DNA of 64,000 nt from Planctomycetota bacterium (lineage in GTDB: Bacteria > Planctomycetota > UBA8742 > UBA2392). Shown here piece after piece: positions 17,174 through 25,894 of this stretch. Each line of letters starts with the position of its first letter. The first letter of the stretch is position 1. Location: contig JACKID010000001.1 in the NCBI GenBank assembly GCA_020638675.1, positions 2,046,001 to 2,110,000 of the forward strand. Direction: 5' to 3'. Below the pieces are notes generated by a model, which ran no database searches, was not told the DNA's origin, and saw only the letters and a program-made list of their open reading frames with translations. A program made the translations under genes and the position numbers.

Positions 17174-18370
17174 TTAGCGCTTCTGGGTGATGCGGCAGGA
17201 AAGGCCCGCATCCTTGAACCGGTCGCGCACGCCCTGGGCCTCGTCTTCCGAGACGCCCTTCACGACCGGCACAATCATCTTGCCGGCCAGAGCAATTGCA
17301 GAGTTCATGTCGATGCCCTGAATGTCCGCAATGATCTCGGCCGCGGCCTGCTTCTTGTCTGCGCCCTTGGGCGGCGACAGGAACACCGTGAAGTTGCCGC
17401 CACCTTCGGCCGCCTTGCGACCTGAGCCGCCGGCCGCCGGGGCTACCGCACCGGTGTTCGGCTTCTTGATCTGTTTCGTGACTGGCTTCTTGGCCGCGCC
17501 CGGGAGCTTCGGGGCGGGCTTGCCGGCCGGTGCCGGCGCGGCCTTGTTGAGTTTGGAAGTCTCGCGCTTCTTTTTCTCGAGGTTCGGGTCTTTGTAGGTG
17601 CTGGCCTTGCCGGTCCAGACCGGAAGAGTGTCTTCCGGGCCCGGCTTGAACTTGGCCTTCGGGTTTCCGTCAGCGTCCAATTCGACCTCCTCGTCATCAA
17701 GCGAAAGGTTTTCCAGCGAAAGTCCCGCGTCATCATCTTCGACCGACAGCGACGGCTGTGAAGCCTTGCGAGTCGGCGGCAGCATGGTCATGGCGTCCGC
17801 GTTGAAACCCGGCTCGTCATCTGCGGGAATATCCAGTGCATCTACGGGGATGTCGACCGAGTCATCGGACACATCCATCACGTCGCCCTCAAGCCCTAGG
17901 CCGCCCGCGTCGTCGCCGGGGATATCCACGCCGACGGACACGTTTTCGTCACCTTCCAGGTCGCTGAGGTCAAGGTCCAGGTCGTCGGACTCAGTTACAT
18001 CCTGCGTCCCGACAGTCTCTTCCATCTGGACGCTGCCGTCGTCGTCCACATCGTCGAACGGGATGTCAACCGCCATCGGCTCACCGCCGAAGGGCTCAAC
18101 GGCCGCGAGGCTCTCGACCTTCTGGGCCGGCATCGGCTCATGGGCGCTCTCGTTCTCGGCCGCAAATTCGTCGGTGAGATCGACCGGCTCAGGATCGTCA
18201 TGGATGGGCGGGACGCCGCCGAAGATGGTAGGAGCGCCCATCGGCACGGGTGACGAAACTGCTACGCCGTCCGGGGTTAAACTCATGTCAAGGCGCAGGG
18301 GCTGACCGGGCACCTCAAGTCTTACTGATATCGAATCGCCGGGGCGAAGAACTACTTCTTGTGTGGCCAT
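17174..18370 (-). CDS. Acidic protein with ribosomal L7/L12-like C-terminal domain
   Basis: 398 residues. Residues about 1-50 look like a small beta domain (MATQEVVLRPGDSISVRLEV), about 60-240 is a low-complexity Asp/Glu-rich region, about 250-320 is a basic Lys/Pro/Ala linker, and the last 75 residues match the fold pattern of the L7/L12 C-terminal domain: FTVFLSPPKGADKKQAAAEI, then MIVPVVKGVSEDEAQGVRDR and a final strand LSCRIT. It is far larger than L7/L12 and is not near ribosomal or RNA-polymerase genes. It heads the operon with the FHA protein. The L7/L12 assignment is from reading the pattern and is untested. Confidence 0.65.
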   Translation of the reverse strand: MATQEVVLRPGDSISVRLEVPGQPLRLDMSLTPDGVAVSSPVPMGAPTIFGGVPPIHDDPEPVDLTDEFAAENESAHEPMPAQKVESLAAVEPFGGEPMAVDIPFDDVDDDGSVQMEETVGTQDVTESDDLDLDLSDLEGDENVSVGVDIPGDDAGGLGLEGDVMDVSDDSVDIPVDALDIPADDEPGFNADAMTMLPPTRKASQPSLSVEDDDAGLSLENLSLDDEEVELDADGNPKAKFKPGPEDTLPVWTGKASTYKDPNLEKKKRETSKLNKAAPAPAGKPAPKLPGAAKKPVTKQIKKPNTGAVAPAAGGSGRKAAEGGGNFTVFLSPPKGADKKQAAAEIIADIQGIDMNSAIALAGKMIVPVVKGVSEDEAQGVRDRFKDAGLSCRITQKR

Positions 18371-18586
18371 AGGTCGTTTTACACCTGTTCAGGCGTTGCC
18401 CGTCTTTCGCGGCTGCAATCCTTTGGGGTCAAGGAATTGTCGCGGTCAGCGGCAACTTGTGTCAAGCCCTTTCACAGAGCATCCCTGCGCACCGAGAATC
18501 ACATCCTCACAGCATCCACGCAACATGCAAGCCGCCACCGGACACCCGTTGCCAAAGCCGCGGCGCAGTGGTTGCATACCGCCGAC
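18371..18586. other. Divergent intergenic region
   Basis: 216 bases between the minus-strand L7/L12-like/FHA operon and the plus-strand lolD-cytochrome-his genes. It should contain two divergent promoters, but no -35/-10 pair stands out. An upstream extension of the ABC-transporter frame runs through it; I rejected that as coding because it has no domain content. Confidence 0.5.
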
Positions 18587-19276
18587 ATGGTTGCCACGAA
18601 CCCATCCGCAACGCCGGCCCTGCAAATCGAGGACCTGGTCAAGACCTATCCGGGCGGGATTGAGGCCGTCAAGGGCGTCAGCCTAACCGTTCAGCAAGGC
18701 GAGATGCTTGCGATCATGGGCAAGTCCGGCAGCGGCAAGTCCACGCTCATGAGCCTGATCGGCACCCTCGACAAGCCGGACAGCGGCCGGATTCTGATCC
18801 ATGGGCAGGACATCGCGCACATCAAGAACCTTGCCAGGTTCCGGCGCGAGGAAATCGGGTTCGTGTTCCAGTTGCACTATCTGCTCCCGCACCTGACGCT
18901 GCTCGACAACGTCGCGCTGCCCCTGTTGGGCAAGTCCGGTGCGCAAGACCTTGCCCGCAAGGCGCTTGAGCAGGTGGGGCTGTCGCACCGCGTGGGTCAC
19001 GTGCCGGCCAAGGTCAGCGGCGGCGAACGCCAGCGTGCGGCCATCGCCCGCGCGATTGTGAATCGCCCGCGCGTTCTGCTTGCGGACGAGCCTACCGGCA
19101 ACGTGGACAGCGAAAGCGAAGCCGTGCTGCTCGATCTGTTCCAGAGCCTGCAGGATGAATTGGGGATGACGCTGATTGTAGTGACACACGAGCGCGGCGT
19201 GGCCGACCGGGCCGACCGAATCGTGCACTACAAAGACGGTCTGATTGAGCGGATCGAGACCAGGGAATCAGTTTGA
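18587..19276 (+). CDS. ABC transporter ATPase, LolD/MacB type
   Basis: 229 residues from the ATG at 18587. Walker A GKSGSGKSTLMSLIG, Q-loop FVFQLHYLLPHLT, signature VSGGERQRAAIARA, Walker B RVLLADEPTGNVD and the H-loop VVTHE are intact. The FQ-H/Y-LLP variant is typical of the LolD/FtsE/MacB class, which drives lipoprotein release or substrate extrusion from the cytoplasmic membrane. No permease gene is adjacent. The stop overlaps the TTG start of a lipoprotein cytochrome. The longer open frame from 18359 adds only non-conserved sequence. Confidence 0.88.
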   Translation: MVATNPSATPALQIEDLVKTYPGGIEAVKGVSLTVQQGEMLAIMGKSGSGKSTLMSLIGTLDKPDSGRILIHGQDIAHIKNLARFRREEIGFVFQLHYLLPHLTLLDNVALPLLGKSGAQDLARKALEQVGLSHRVGHVPAKVSGGERQRAAIARAIVNRPRVLLADEPTGNVDSESEAVLLDLFQSLQDELGMTLIVVTHERGVADRADRIVHYKDGLIERIETRESV

Positions 19277-19731
19277 GACTCGCAGCAGTCATATTGATGT
19301 TGGCACTCGGATTGGCGTGCGCCGGCTGCCTTGATTCGGGCAACATCCCCGGTGTCACCACCGACCCCGAGGCCGCCGCCAAGGCCGCATTCCCGGAATT
19401 ACCGCCCGCAGCCGAGGCCACGCAACTGAAAGATCGCGGGAGCAAGATGTTCAACGGGCTCGGCTGCCAGAGTTGTCATTCCACGACACACGAGCGCAAC
19501 GGACTGATGGGACCGCCGCTGGGCGGAGTCAGCGACAGGGTGCTGGAACGCAAGGACCATGACCCGTTGAAAGCGCGGCGCTGGCTGGTGATGCACATCA
19601 AGGACCCTTTGATGTACCCGAGCCCCTTCGCCGATCAAGCTGACTACAAGGGCACCCATATGCCGCCCAACCCGCGCGTCACGGACGAAGACCTGCGCGC
19701 ACTGGTTGAGTTTCTCTGGGCCCTGCGCTAA
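19273..19731 (+). CDS. Lipoprotein c-type cytochrome (monoheme)
   Basis: 152 residues with a lipoprotein signal (lipobox ACAGC, Cys about 19) and one heme-binding CQSCH motif near residue 70; MPPNPRVTDEDLRALVEFLW near the end offers the distal methionine ligand typical of class I cytochromes c. It would be a membrane-anchored periplasmic electron carrier. The TTG start overlaps the ABC ATPase stop by 4 bases; hisZ begins 32 bases downstream, so it may be cotranscribed with the his genes without sharing function. Confidence 0.85.
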   Translation: MRLAAVILMLALGLACAGCLDSGNIPGVTTDPEAAAKAAFPELPPAAEATQLKDRGSKMFNGLGCQSCHSTTHERNGLMGPPLGGVSDRVLERKDHDPLKARRWLVMHIKDPLMYPSPFADQADYKGTHMPPNPRVTDEDLRALVEFLWALR

Positions 19732-19763
19732 ACCCGCTTCCCAAGCGACTTCCGGAATTTGGC

Positions 19764-20849
19764 ATGCGCGGCCCGGCCGACCAACTCTCATTCCCTCCGG
19801 GAACCGAACTCGTGTTCGGGCCACAGGCCGCGCGCCGCCAGTTCATCAGCGACCGCATTGCCGAAGTCTCGAGAGGCTGGGGATTCACTGAGATCATTCT
19901 GCCCGCCTTCGACAGCGCCGAGACCTTCCGCGACCTCGGCGACGAGACCGAGCTTTACAATCTTGTGGACCGCGAGGGCCACACGCTCACGCTGCGCGCA
20001 GACTTCACTTTGATCGCTGCCAAGGCCTTGGCGATGGAGTTGCGCCGGGAGCGACGCCAGATCCGCGCCAGCTACGAAGGCCGCGTGTACCGCTTCGCGC
20101 CCAGCGGCCACGGTCATCGCGTCGAGCAGACCCAGCGCGGGCTGGAGTGGGTGAACGCAGCCGGCGCGACGTATGACGCAGCCGTACTGATGATGGCCCG
20201 CGAGTGCCTCAATGCGGGCGGCGCGGAGGATGCGATCATTGTCGTGGGGCACGGCGGGTTCATTCACGCAGCCCTCGGCGAAAAGGGGCGCAACGAGCGC
20301 CGCCTGATTGAAGCCCTTGACCACAAGAACCCGAGCCGCATCGCGCAGCTGGCACAGCGCGTCGGGCTTGATGCAGACACGGCCGCGCTGCTTGGGTCTT
20401 TGCCGCTGCTGACTGGCGGTCCGGAAGTGTTCAAGAACGCACGCGAGTTCAAGCTGAATGCCGCGGCAGACGCCGCGTTGTCCGAACTCGAGGGCCTGTA
20501 TCGGTTGCTTGAGGAAGCCGGCGCGGCCGATCGTGTGCTGATCGACCTAGGCGAAGTGCGACGCTCGGACTACTACAGCGGCTTCATGTTCAAGATCTAC
20601 CACGAGGCCGTCGGCGAAGAGCTTGGCGGCGGGGGCCGCTACGATCGCCTGTTCGACCGCTTCGGGATGGACGTGCCGGCCGTGGGCTTCGGGTTCAACC
20701 TGGCCCGTTTGGCCGAGGCGACTTCACGCAACGGCTACGCGGGAACACCGCCGACTGCGATAGCTTCGTCCGGCGGCGCTGACGCGCTGAAGAAGGTGCT
20801 GGAGCTGCGCCGTCAGGGCAAGCCAGTAGACCTGAAGGGGGATGCCTGA
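19764..20849 (+). CDS. hisZ: ATP phosphoribosyltransferase regulatory subunit
   Basis: 361 residues of the HisRS-like catalytic core without an anticodon-binding domain: motif 2-like YEGRVYRFAPSGHGHRVEQT, and the histidine-binding segments DLGEVRRSDYYSGFMFKIYH and GGGGRYDRLFDRFG. HisZ pairs with short-form HisG to make an active, histidine-inhibited enzyme. It opens the histidine operon and its stop overlaps the hisG start by one base. Confidence 0.9.
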   Translation: MRGPADQLSFPPGTELVFGPQAARRQFISDRIAEVSRGWGFTEIILPAFDSAETFRDLGDETELYNLVDREGHTLTLRADFTLIAAKALAMELRRERRQIRASYEGRVYRFAPSGHGHRVEQTQRGLEWVNAAGATYDAAVLMMARECLNAGGAEDAIIVVGHGGFIHAALGEKGRNERRLIEALDHKNPSRIAQLAQRVGLDADTAALLGSLPLLTGGPEVFKNAREFKLNAAADAALSELEGLYRLLEEAGAADRVLIDLGEVRRSDYYSGFMFKIYHEAVGEELGGGGRYDRLFDRFGMDVPAVGFGFNLARLAEATSRNGYAGTPPTAIASSGGADALKKVLELRRQGKPVDLKGDA

Positions 20850-21493
20850 TGCTGCGCATGGCACTCCCTACCGGGCGAATGCTGAAACAGGCTATGCCGT
20901 TTCTGGAAGCCGCAGGCTACGCTCCGAACGAGCCGCTGCATGAGACCCGCAAGCTGACCGTGCCCAGCAAATGCGGGCGCATTGAGTATCTGCTGGTGAA
21001 GCCGGTGGACGCCCCGCTGTATGTCGAGCAGGGCGTGGCGGAAGTCGGCGTGTGCGGCAAGGACGTGCTGATGGAAGTCGGCGCCGACCTGCTCGAGCCG
21101 CTCGACCTTGGGTTCGCTCGCTGCCGCATGGTCGTTGCAGGAAAGCCTGAGATCGAACGCAAGCTGGACAACCTGCTGTCGCCGGTCCGCGTCGCCAGCA
21201 AGTTTCCGCGGGTGGCGCAGCACTACTTCCTGAAGAAGGGTACGCCGTGCACGGTGTTCAAGCTGTCCGGGAGCGTAGAAATCGGTGCGGTGCTGGGGCT
21301 TTCTCACTACATTGTAGACATAGTGGAAACAGGCACGACGCTGAAGGAGAACGGGCTTGTCGTGCATGAAGAAATCGCGGAGTGCAGCGCGCGCCTGGCG
21401 GTGAATCGCGCCGCTTGGTACGCGAAGCTGGCGGAAGTGCGCGAGCTGCTGAACAACCTGAAACAGTCCGTCGAGGGGGCAAGCCATGACTGA
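20849..21493 (+). CDS. hisG: ATP phosphoribosyltransferase, short form
   Basis: 214 residues, the short HisG type that needs HisZ. The PRPP-binding loop DIVETGTTLKENGL is present near residues 154-167, and it lacks the C-terminal regulatory domain of long HisG. It catalyses the first step, ATP plus PRPP to phosphoribosyl-ATP. It overlaps hisD by 8 bases. Confidence 0.95.
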   Translation: MLRMALPTGRMLKQAMPFLEAAGYAPNEPLHETRKLTVPSKCGRIEYLLVKPVDAPLYVEQGVAEVGVCGKDVLMEVGADLLEPLDLGFARCRMVVAGKPEIERKLDNLLSPVRVASKFPRVAQHYFLKKGTPCTVFKLSGSVEIGAVLGLSHYIVDIVETGTTLKENGLVVHEEIAECSARLAVNRAAWYAKLAEVRELLNNLKQSVEGASHD

Positions 21494-22886
21494 CACGCTG
21501 AACATCTACGAAGTCGGCTCTGACGAGTTCACCGCGTTCCAGAGGCGGCTTGCGGCGCGCGCGCTGTCTGACGACATGTCGCTGGGCGGCAAGCCGGGCG
21601 AATTGCTGCAGCGCGCCCAGGACAGCGGTGACTCCGAATTCGCGGCGTTCGCCACGGCGTTTTATGAAGGCCTCGCGCACACCGCGCGCGCAACGGTCGA
21701 ACGCGTCATCCAGCGGGTCGAGACCATGGGGGATGAAGGCGTGCGCCAGTGCGCGCGACTGTTCGACGGGCAGGAATTGCCGACGGCACGCATCCAGGTC
21801 AACAAACTGGACCTGATGAAGGGCGCCGACGGCGTCGATGAAGCGCTGCTGAAGCAATGCACTGACGAGATAATGCCGCGCCTGCGCAAGTTCCACGAGA
21901 AGCAGAGAGAAGCGTCGTGGCAGATTGACGACGACGGCGGCTCCGTCGGCGTGCGGGTACAGCCGCTGCGCCGCGTCGGCCTGTACATTCCGGGTGGAAC
22001 TGCCTGCTACCCCAGCACCCTGATGATGACGTATGTGGCGGCTCAGGTCGCAGGCGTCGAGGAGATCGCTGTCTTCACTCCGCCGGAGACCCTGGAAAAG
22101 TCCCCGCTGCTGTGCGCGCTGCTCAATGAGCTTGGCATCAATGAGGTGTTCCGCGTCGGCGGCGCGCAGGCCATCGCTGCTGCCGCCATCGGCACCGAGA
22201 AGATCGCCAGGGTCGACAAGATAGTAGGCCCGGGCAACATCTTCGTGGCAATCGCGAAGCAGATGCTCAGTGGACGCGTCGGCATTGACAGCTTTGCGGG
22301 CCCCAGCGAAATCGTCGTCGTGTTCGACGCATCGTCAGACCCGGCGCTGGTAGCCGCGGACATGCTGGCCCAGGCCGAGCACGATGGTCACGCCGCCGCA
22401 ATCGGCATCACCGACAGCGCCGAGCAGGCCGAGAAGGTGAAGGCAGAAGTCGCGAAGCAACTCGCAGACCTGCCGCGTAAGGACATCATCGAAGTGTCCC
22501 TCAGGACCTACGGTGGAATTCTCTGCGTGCCGAGCAAAGGCTTTGCGTTCCGCTTTGCCGACTCGATCGCGCCGGAACACCTTGAGTTGCATACCGAGGA
22601 CGCCGAAAACGACGCCAAGCAGATCAAGAACGCGGGCGCAATCTTCATCGGCCCATACGCGCCGGAATCGTTCGGCGACTACAACGCCGGGCCAAACCAC
22701 ACGCTGCCCACGGCCGGCAGCGCGCGTTGGGCGAGCGCGCTCAGCGTGCGCGACTTCGTGCGCCACGTCAGCATCATCCGCGGCAGCAAAGAGCTTCTCG
22801 CGGCAAACAAGGATGCGGCCATCGGGCTTGCACGCGCCGAACAGCTGGAAGCCCATGCCCGCAGCCTCGAGAAGCGTTTCTCCTGA
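21486..22886 (+). CDS. hisD: Histidinol dehydrogenase
   Basis: 466 residues with the HisD signatures VGLYIPGGTACYPSTLMMTY, VDKIVGPGNIFVAIAKQMLS, FAGPSEIVVV, the zinc/base motifs IAPEHLELHTED and AGPNHTLPTAGSAR. It oxidises histidinol to histidine in two NAD-dependent steps. The N-terminal 60 residues are somewhat longer than in E. coli HisD. The stop overlaps the hisC start. Confidence 0.96.
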   Translation: MTDTLNIYEVGSDEFTAFQRRLAARALSDDMSLGGKPGELLQRAQDSGDSEFAAFATAFYEGLAHTARATVERVIQRVETMGDEGVRQCARLFDGQELPTARIQVNKLDLMKGADGVDEALLKQCTDEIMPRLRKFHEKQREASWQIDDDGGSVGVRVQPLRRVGLYIPGGTACYPSTLMMTYVAAQVAGVEEIAVFTPPETLEKSPLLCALLNELGINEVFRVGGAQAIAAAAIGTEKIARVDKIVGPGNIFVAIAKQMLSGRVGIDSFAGPSEIVVVFDASSDPALVAADMLAQAEHDGHAAAIGITDSAEQAEKVKAEVAKQLADLPRKDIIEVSLRTYGGILCVPSKGFAFRFADSIAPEHLELHTEDAENDAKQIKNAGAIFIGPYAPESFGDYNAGPNHTLPTAGSARWASALSVRDFVRHVSIIRGSKELLAANKDAAIGLARAEQLEAHARSLEKRFS

Positions 22887-23962
22887 TGAACGACACGACG
22901 CTTAAATATTTCAAGCAGCAGCTTCCGGGACTCGCGGGCGGCTACACGCTCGACGTGCCCGATTGCGCCATCAAGCTGAACCAGAATGAGAACGCCTGGG
23001 ACTGGCCCGCGCACCTGAAGCAGGAAGTGTTCGAGCGCGTCCGCGACCTGCCGTGGAATCGCTACCCGCCGTTTACGCCGGACGCTTTCGTGGGCAAGGT
23101 TGCGGCACACATCGGGGCAGAACCGGGACAGGTGCTCGTCGGCAACGGCAGCAACGAGCTGCTCTATTCCGTGTTCGTCAGCACTCTTGAGCGCGGGCGC
23201 AAGGTCGTGATTCCGCAGCCCACGTTCACCGTCTACAAACTGCTGGCGGACCTGCTCGGTGCGGATGTCGAGACAGCGGGCCTGGACGATGAACTGCAGT
23301 ACGACTCGGCCGCACTGGAGAAAGCCGCTGAGGACGCAGCGGTCGTCGTCCTGGCGACGCCCAACAACCCGACCGGAAGCGTGATCGACCCGACCGACCT
23401 GGAACATCTGGTCAATACCAGCGGCGCGCTCTGGGTCGTTGATGAAGCCTATTTCGAGTTTCACGGCGAGACCGCGATTGAGCTTACGCGAAGCTGCCGC
23501 AATCTCGTGGTCTTGCGCACGTTCAGCAAGGCGCTCGCGACGGCCGGGCTGCGCTTCGGCTGCATGGTCTGCCACCCGGAGGCGCGCCCGATCTTCGGCG
23601 CTGCGAAGCTTCCCTACAACCTGAACATCTTCACGATGGCCGCGGTCGAGACCGCGATTGAGAACGCAGTCACCATGAAGACCCGCGTGGAGGAAACCAA
23701 ACGCGAGCGTGACCGCATCGCACGCAAGCTGCGCGAGTACACCGGCGTGAAGGTCTATCCAAGCCGCGCAAACTTCATCCTGTTCGAGACCGAGCGCAGC
23801 CCGCGTGACGTTTGGAAGGCTATGGTCGAGCGCGGCGTGTTAATCCGCGATGTCTCCGGCTATCCGCGATTGGGCAAGGCCCTGCGGGTAAGCATCGGGC
23901 GGCCGGAAGAAAACGATGCATTCATCAAGGCGCTGGAATACGCGATGACGGTGGTGGCATGA
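22886..23962 (+). CDS. hisC: Histidinol-phosphate aminotransferase
   Basis: 358 residues from the ATG at 22886, which shares a base with the hisD stop. Key segments are KLNQNENAWDWP, GNGSNELLYSVF, ATPNNPTGSVID, DEAYFEFHGE and the PLP lysine in LRTFSKALATAGLRFGC. It converts imidazole-acetol phosphate to histidinol phosphate. The upstream extension of the frame is not conserved in character. Confidence 0.94.
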   Translation: MNDTTLKYFKQQLPGLAGGYTLDVPDCAIKLNQNENAWDWPAHLKQEVFERVRDLPWNRYPPFTPDAFVGKVAAHIGAEPGQVLVGNGSNELLYSVFVSTLERGRKVVIPQPTFTVYKLLADLLGADVETAGLDDELQYDSAALEKAAEDAAVVVLATPNNPTGSVIDPTDLEHLVNTSGALWVVDEAYFEFHGETAIELTRSCRNLVVLRTFSKALATAGLRFGCMVCHPEARPIFGAAKLPYNLNIFTMAAVETAIENAVTMKTRVEETKRERDRIARKLREYTGVKVYPSRANFILFETERSPRDVWKAMVERGVLIRDVSGYPRLGKALRVSIGRPEENDAFIKALEYAMTVVA

Positions 23963-24552
23963 CGCAGCGCACGGGTACGTTCACCCGCAAGACGGCCGAG
24001 ACGCAGATCAACGTCGAAATCAACATTGATGGCGAAGGCAGCTACGACGTCGACACCGGCATCGGGTTCCTGAACCACATGCTGGAGTTGTTCAGCAAAC
24101 ACGGACTGTTCGACCTTAAGGTGACCTGCAAGGGCGACCTGGAAGTAGACGCGCACCACAGTGTGGAAGACATCGCCATCGCCATCGGCGAAGCGTTCAA
24201 GCAGGCCGCCGGCGACAAGGCGGGCATCAACCGCTATGGCCACGCGTACATCCCGATGGATGAGGCGTTGATTCGCTGTGCGCTCGACCTCAGCGGTCGC
24301 CCGTACCTGGCGTGCGAGCTCGGCAACATGCAGCGCGAAGAGGTGGGGGGGCTGCCGACGGAAATGGTCGAGCACTTCTGGCGCAGCTTCAGCACGCACT
24401 TCCCGATGAACCTGCACATTGACGTTCTGCGCGGCGACGACACGCACCATATCATTGAGGGCGTGTTCAAGGCGGTCACCAAGGCCCTGCGCGTTGCGCT
24501 GGACTTTGACCCGCGGCGCAAAGGCGTTCCCAGCACCAAGGGCGTGCTATAG
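23959..24552 (+). CDS. hisB: Imidazoleglycerol-phosphate dehydratase
   Basis: 197 residues, a monofunctional HisB, from an ATG overlapping the hisC stop by 4 bases. The duplicated metal-binding motifs are present: GIGFLNHMLELFSKHG, DAHHSVEDIAIAIGEA, then VEHFWRSFS and THHIIEGVFKAVTKAL. It lacks the N-terminal histidinol-phosphatase domain of the enterobacterial bifunctional HisB, which matters because no other phosphatase gene is in the operon. Confidence 0.96.
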   Translation: MTQRTGTFTRKTAETQINVEINIDGEGSYDVDTGIGFLNHMLELFSKHGLFDLKVTCKGDLEVDAHHSVEDIAIAIGEAFKQAAGDKAGINRYGHAYIPMDEALIRCALDLSGRPYLACELGNMQREEVGGLPTEMVEHFWRSFSTHFPMNLHIDVLRGDDTHHIIEGVFKAVTKALRVALDFDPRRKGVPSTKGVL

Positions 24553-24554
24553 CC

Positions 24555-25163
24555 ATGGCCGCCGTCACGATCGTCGATTCCGGCATCTGCAATCTCGCCA
24601 GCATCTCGCGCTCGCTGGAGCGGGCAGGTGGGCGGGTGCACGTTGCGTCAGGACCAGAGGATCTCACGCTCGCGCAGCGCCTGGTGCTGCCCGGGGTAGG
24701 AAGTTTTCCCGCAGGCATGAAGGCGTTGAACGAGCGCGGGCTCAGCGAGGCGATTCGCGATTTCGCCGCGACCGGCAAGCCGGTGCTGGGAATCTGCCTG
24801 GGCATGCAGCTCCTGTTTGAAACGGGCGAAGAGTTCGAGCCCACAACGGGCCTGGGGCTGATTCCAGGTCGGGTGCGAGAGATTCGGGCAGGAGACAATC
24901 CTTCACCGCACATGGGCTGGAACCGCGTAAACGTAACGGCCGACGATCCGTTGTTGCGTGACCTGCCGGCCGAGCCGTTCCTGTATTTCGTGCACAGCTA
25001 TGTGTGCGAGCCGGTCGAGGCTTCCGACGTCATCGGCGAGACTGAATACGCGGAGACATTCTGCAGCGTCGTGCGGCGAGGCAATGTGCGCGGCATCCAG
25101 GCGCACCCGGAAAAGAGCCAGCGCTGCGGCGCCAGGCTGCTGGAGAATTTCCTCAAGCTATGA
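24555..25163 (+). CDS. hisH: Imidazole glycerol phosphate synthase, glutaminase subunit
   Basis: 202 residues, class I glutamine amidotransferase with oxyanion region LPGVGSFPAGM, nucleophile Cys in GICLGMQLLFE and His-Glu of the triad in GIQAHPEKSQ. It feeds ammonia to HisF. It starts 2 bases after hisB and overlaps hisA by 4 bases. Confidence 0.95.
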   Translation: MAAVTIVDSGICNLASISRSLERAGGRVHVASGPEDLTLAQRLVLPGVGSFPAGMKALNERGLSEAIRDFAATGKPVLGICLGMQLLFETGEEFEPTTGLGLIPGRVREIRAGDNPSPHMGWNRVNVTADDPLLRDLPAEPFLYFVHSYVCEPVEASDVIGETEYAETFCSVVRRGNVRGIQAHPEKSQRCGARLLENFLKL

Positions 25164-25894
25164 GCGACTTCACTCTCTATCCGGCCATTGATCTGCGACA
25201 GGGGCGCGTCGTCCGCCTGCAGCAAGGCCGCGCCGACGCCGAAACCACATACGGCGAAGACGCCATGGAGGTTGCGCGCGAGTTCGAGGCACAGGGCGCC
25301 GAGTGGCTGCACGTCGTCAATCTCGACGGCGCGTTCGGCGACGCGAGCGAAAACCTGTCTGTCCTGAGCACAATCTGCGGCGTCATCGACATCCCCGTCG
25401 AATTCGGGGGCGGGCTGCGGTCCGCGAACGACGTCCGGCGAGCGCTCGACCTTGGCGCCGCCCGCGTGATTCTCGGTACGGTGGCGCTGCGAAAGCCTGA
25501 GCTGGTTCGCGAACTGGCCTCAAAGCATGCGGACAAGATCGCGGTCGGAATCGACGCACGAAACGGCATGGTCGCCGTGGAAGGCTGGGTCGAAACCAGC
25601 GAAACCTCGGCCGAAGAGTTGGCCCGCCGCATGATGGATGCCGGAGTGCGGCGCTTCATCTACACTGACATTGCGCGCGACGGCATGATGGTGGGGCCCG
25701 ATCTGGACGGTGCCACGAAGCTCGCGCAGGGCGGTGCGGGAGTGATCGCCTCCGGTGGAGTTGGAACGCTGGAGCATGTGACGTCGGCCGCAACCGCGTC
25801 AGGCGTCGAGGGATTGATCGTCGGCAAGGCGTTGTATGAAGGGCGATTTACGGTAAGAGAGGCGCTGGAGGCGGTGAAAGGAACACGGACATGA
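25160..25894 (+). CDS. hisA: ProFAR isomerase (HisA), canonical copy
   Basis: 244 residues forming a (beta/alpha)8 barrel. Catalytic Asp11 (YPAIDLRQG), Asp132 (VGIDARNG), and Thr169 with Asp174 (FIYTDIARDG) are all present, as are both phosphate-binding motifs (FGGGLRS, ASGGVGT). It isomerises ProFAR to PRFAR. It overlaps hisH upstream and the HisA paralog downstream by 4 bases each. Confidence 0.95.
   Translation: MSDFTLYPAIDLRQGRVVRLQQGRADAETTYGEDAMEVAREFEAQGAEWLHVVNLDGAFGDASENLSVLSTICGVIDIPVEFGGGLRSANDVRRALDLGAARVILGTVALRKPELVRELASKHADKIAVGIDARNGMVAVEGWVETSETSAEELARRMMDAGVRRFIYTDIARDGMMVGPDLDGATKLAQGGAGVIASGGVGTLEHVTSAATASGVEGLIVGKALYEGRFTVREALEAVKGTRT

Noticed and set aside
18359..18586. 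N-terminal extension of the ABC ATPase
   Set aside because: The extra residues have no conserved character and overlap the divergent gene's start; the ATG at 18587 gives the normal family length.
19732..19763. Histidine attenuator or T-box before hisZ
   Set aside because: Only 32 bases separate the cytochrome gene from hisZ; no His-rich leader peptide or terminator hairpin fits.
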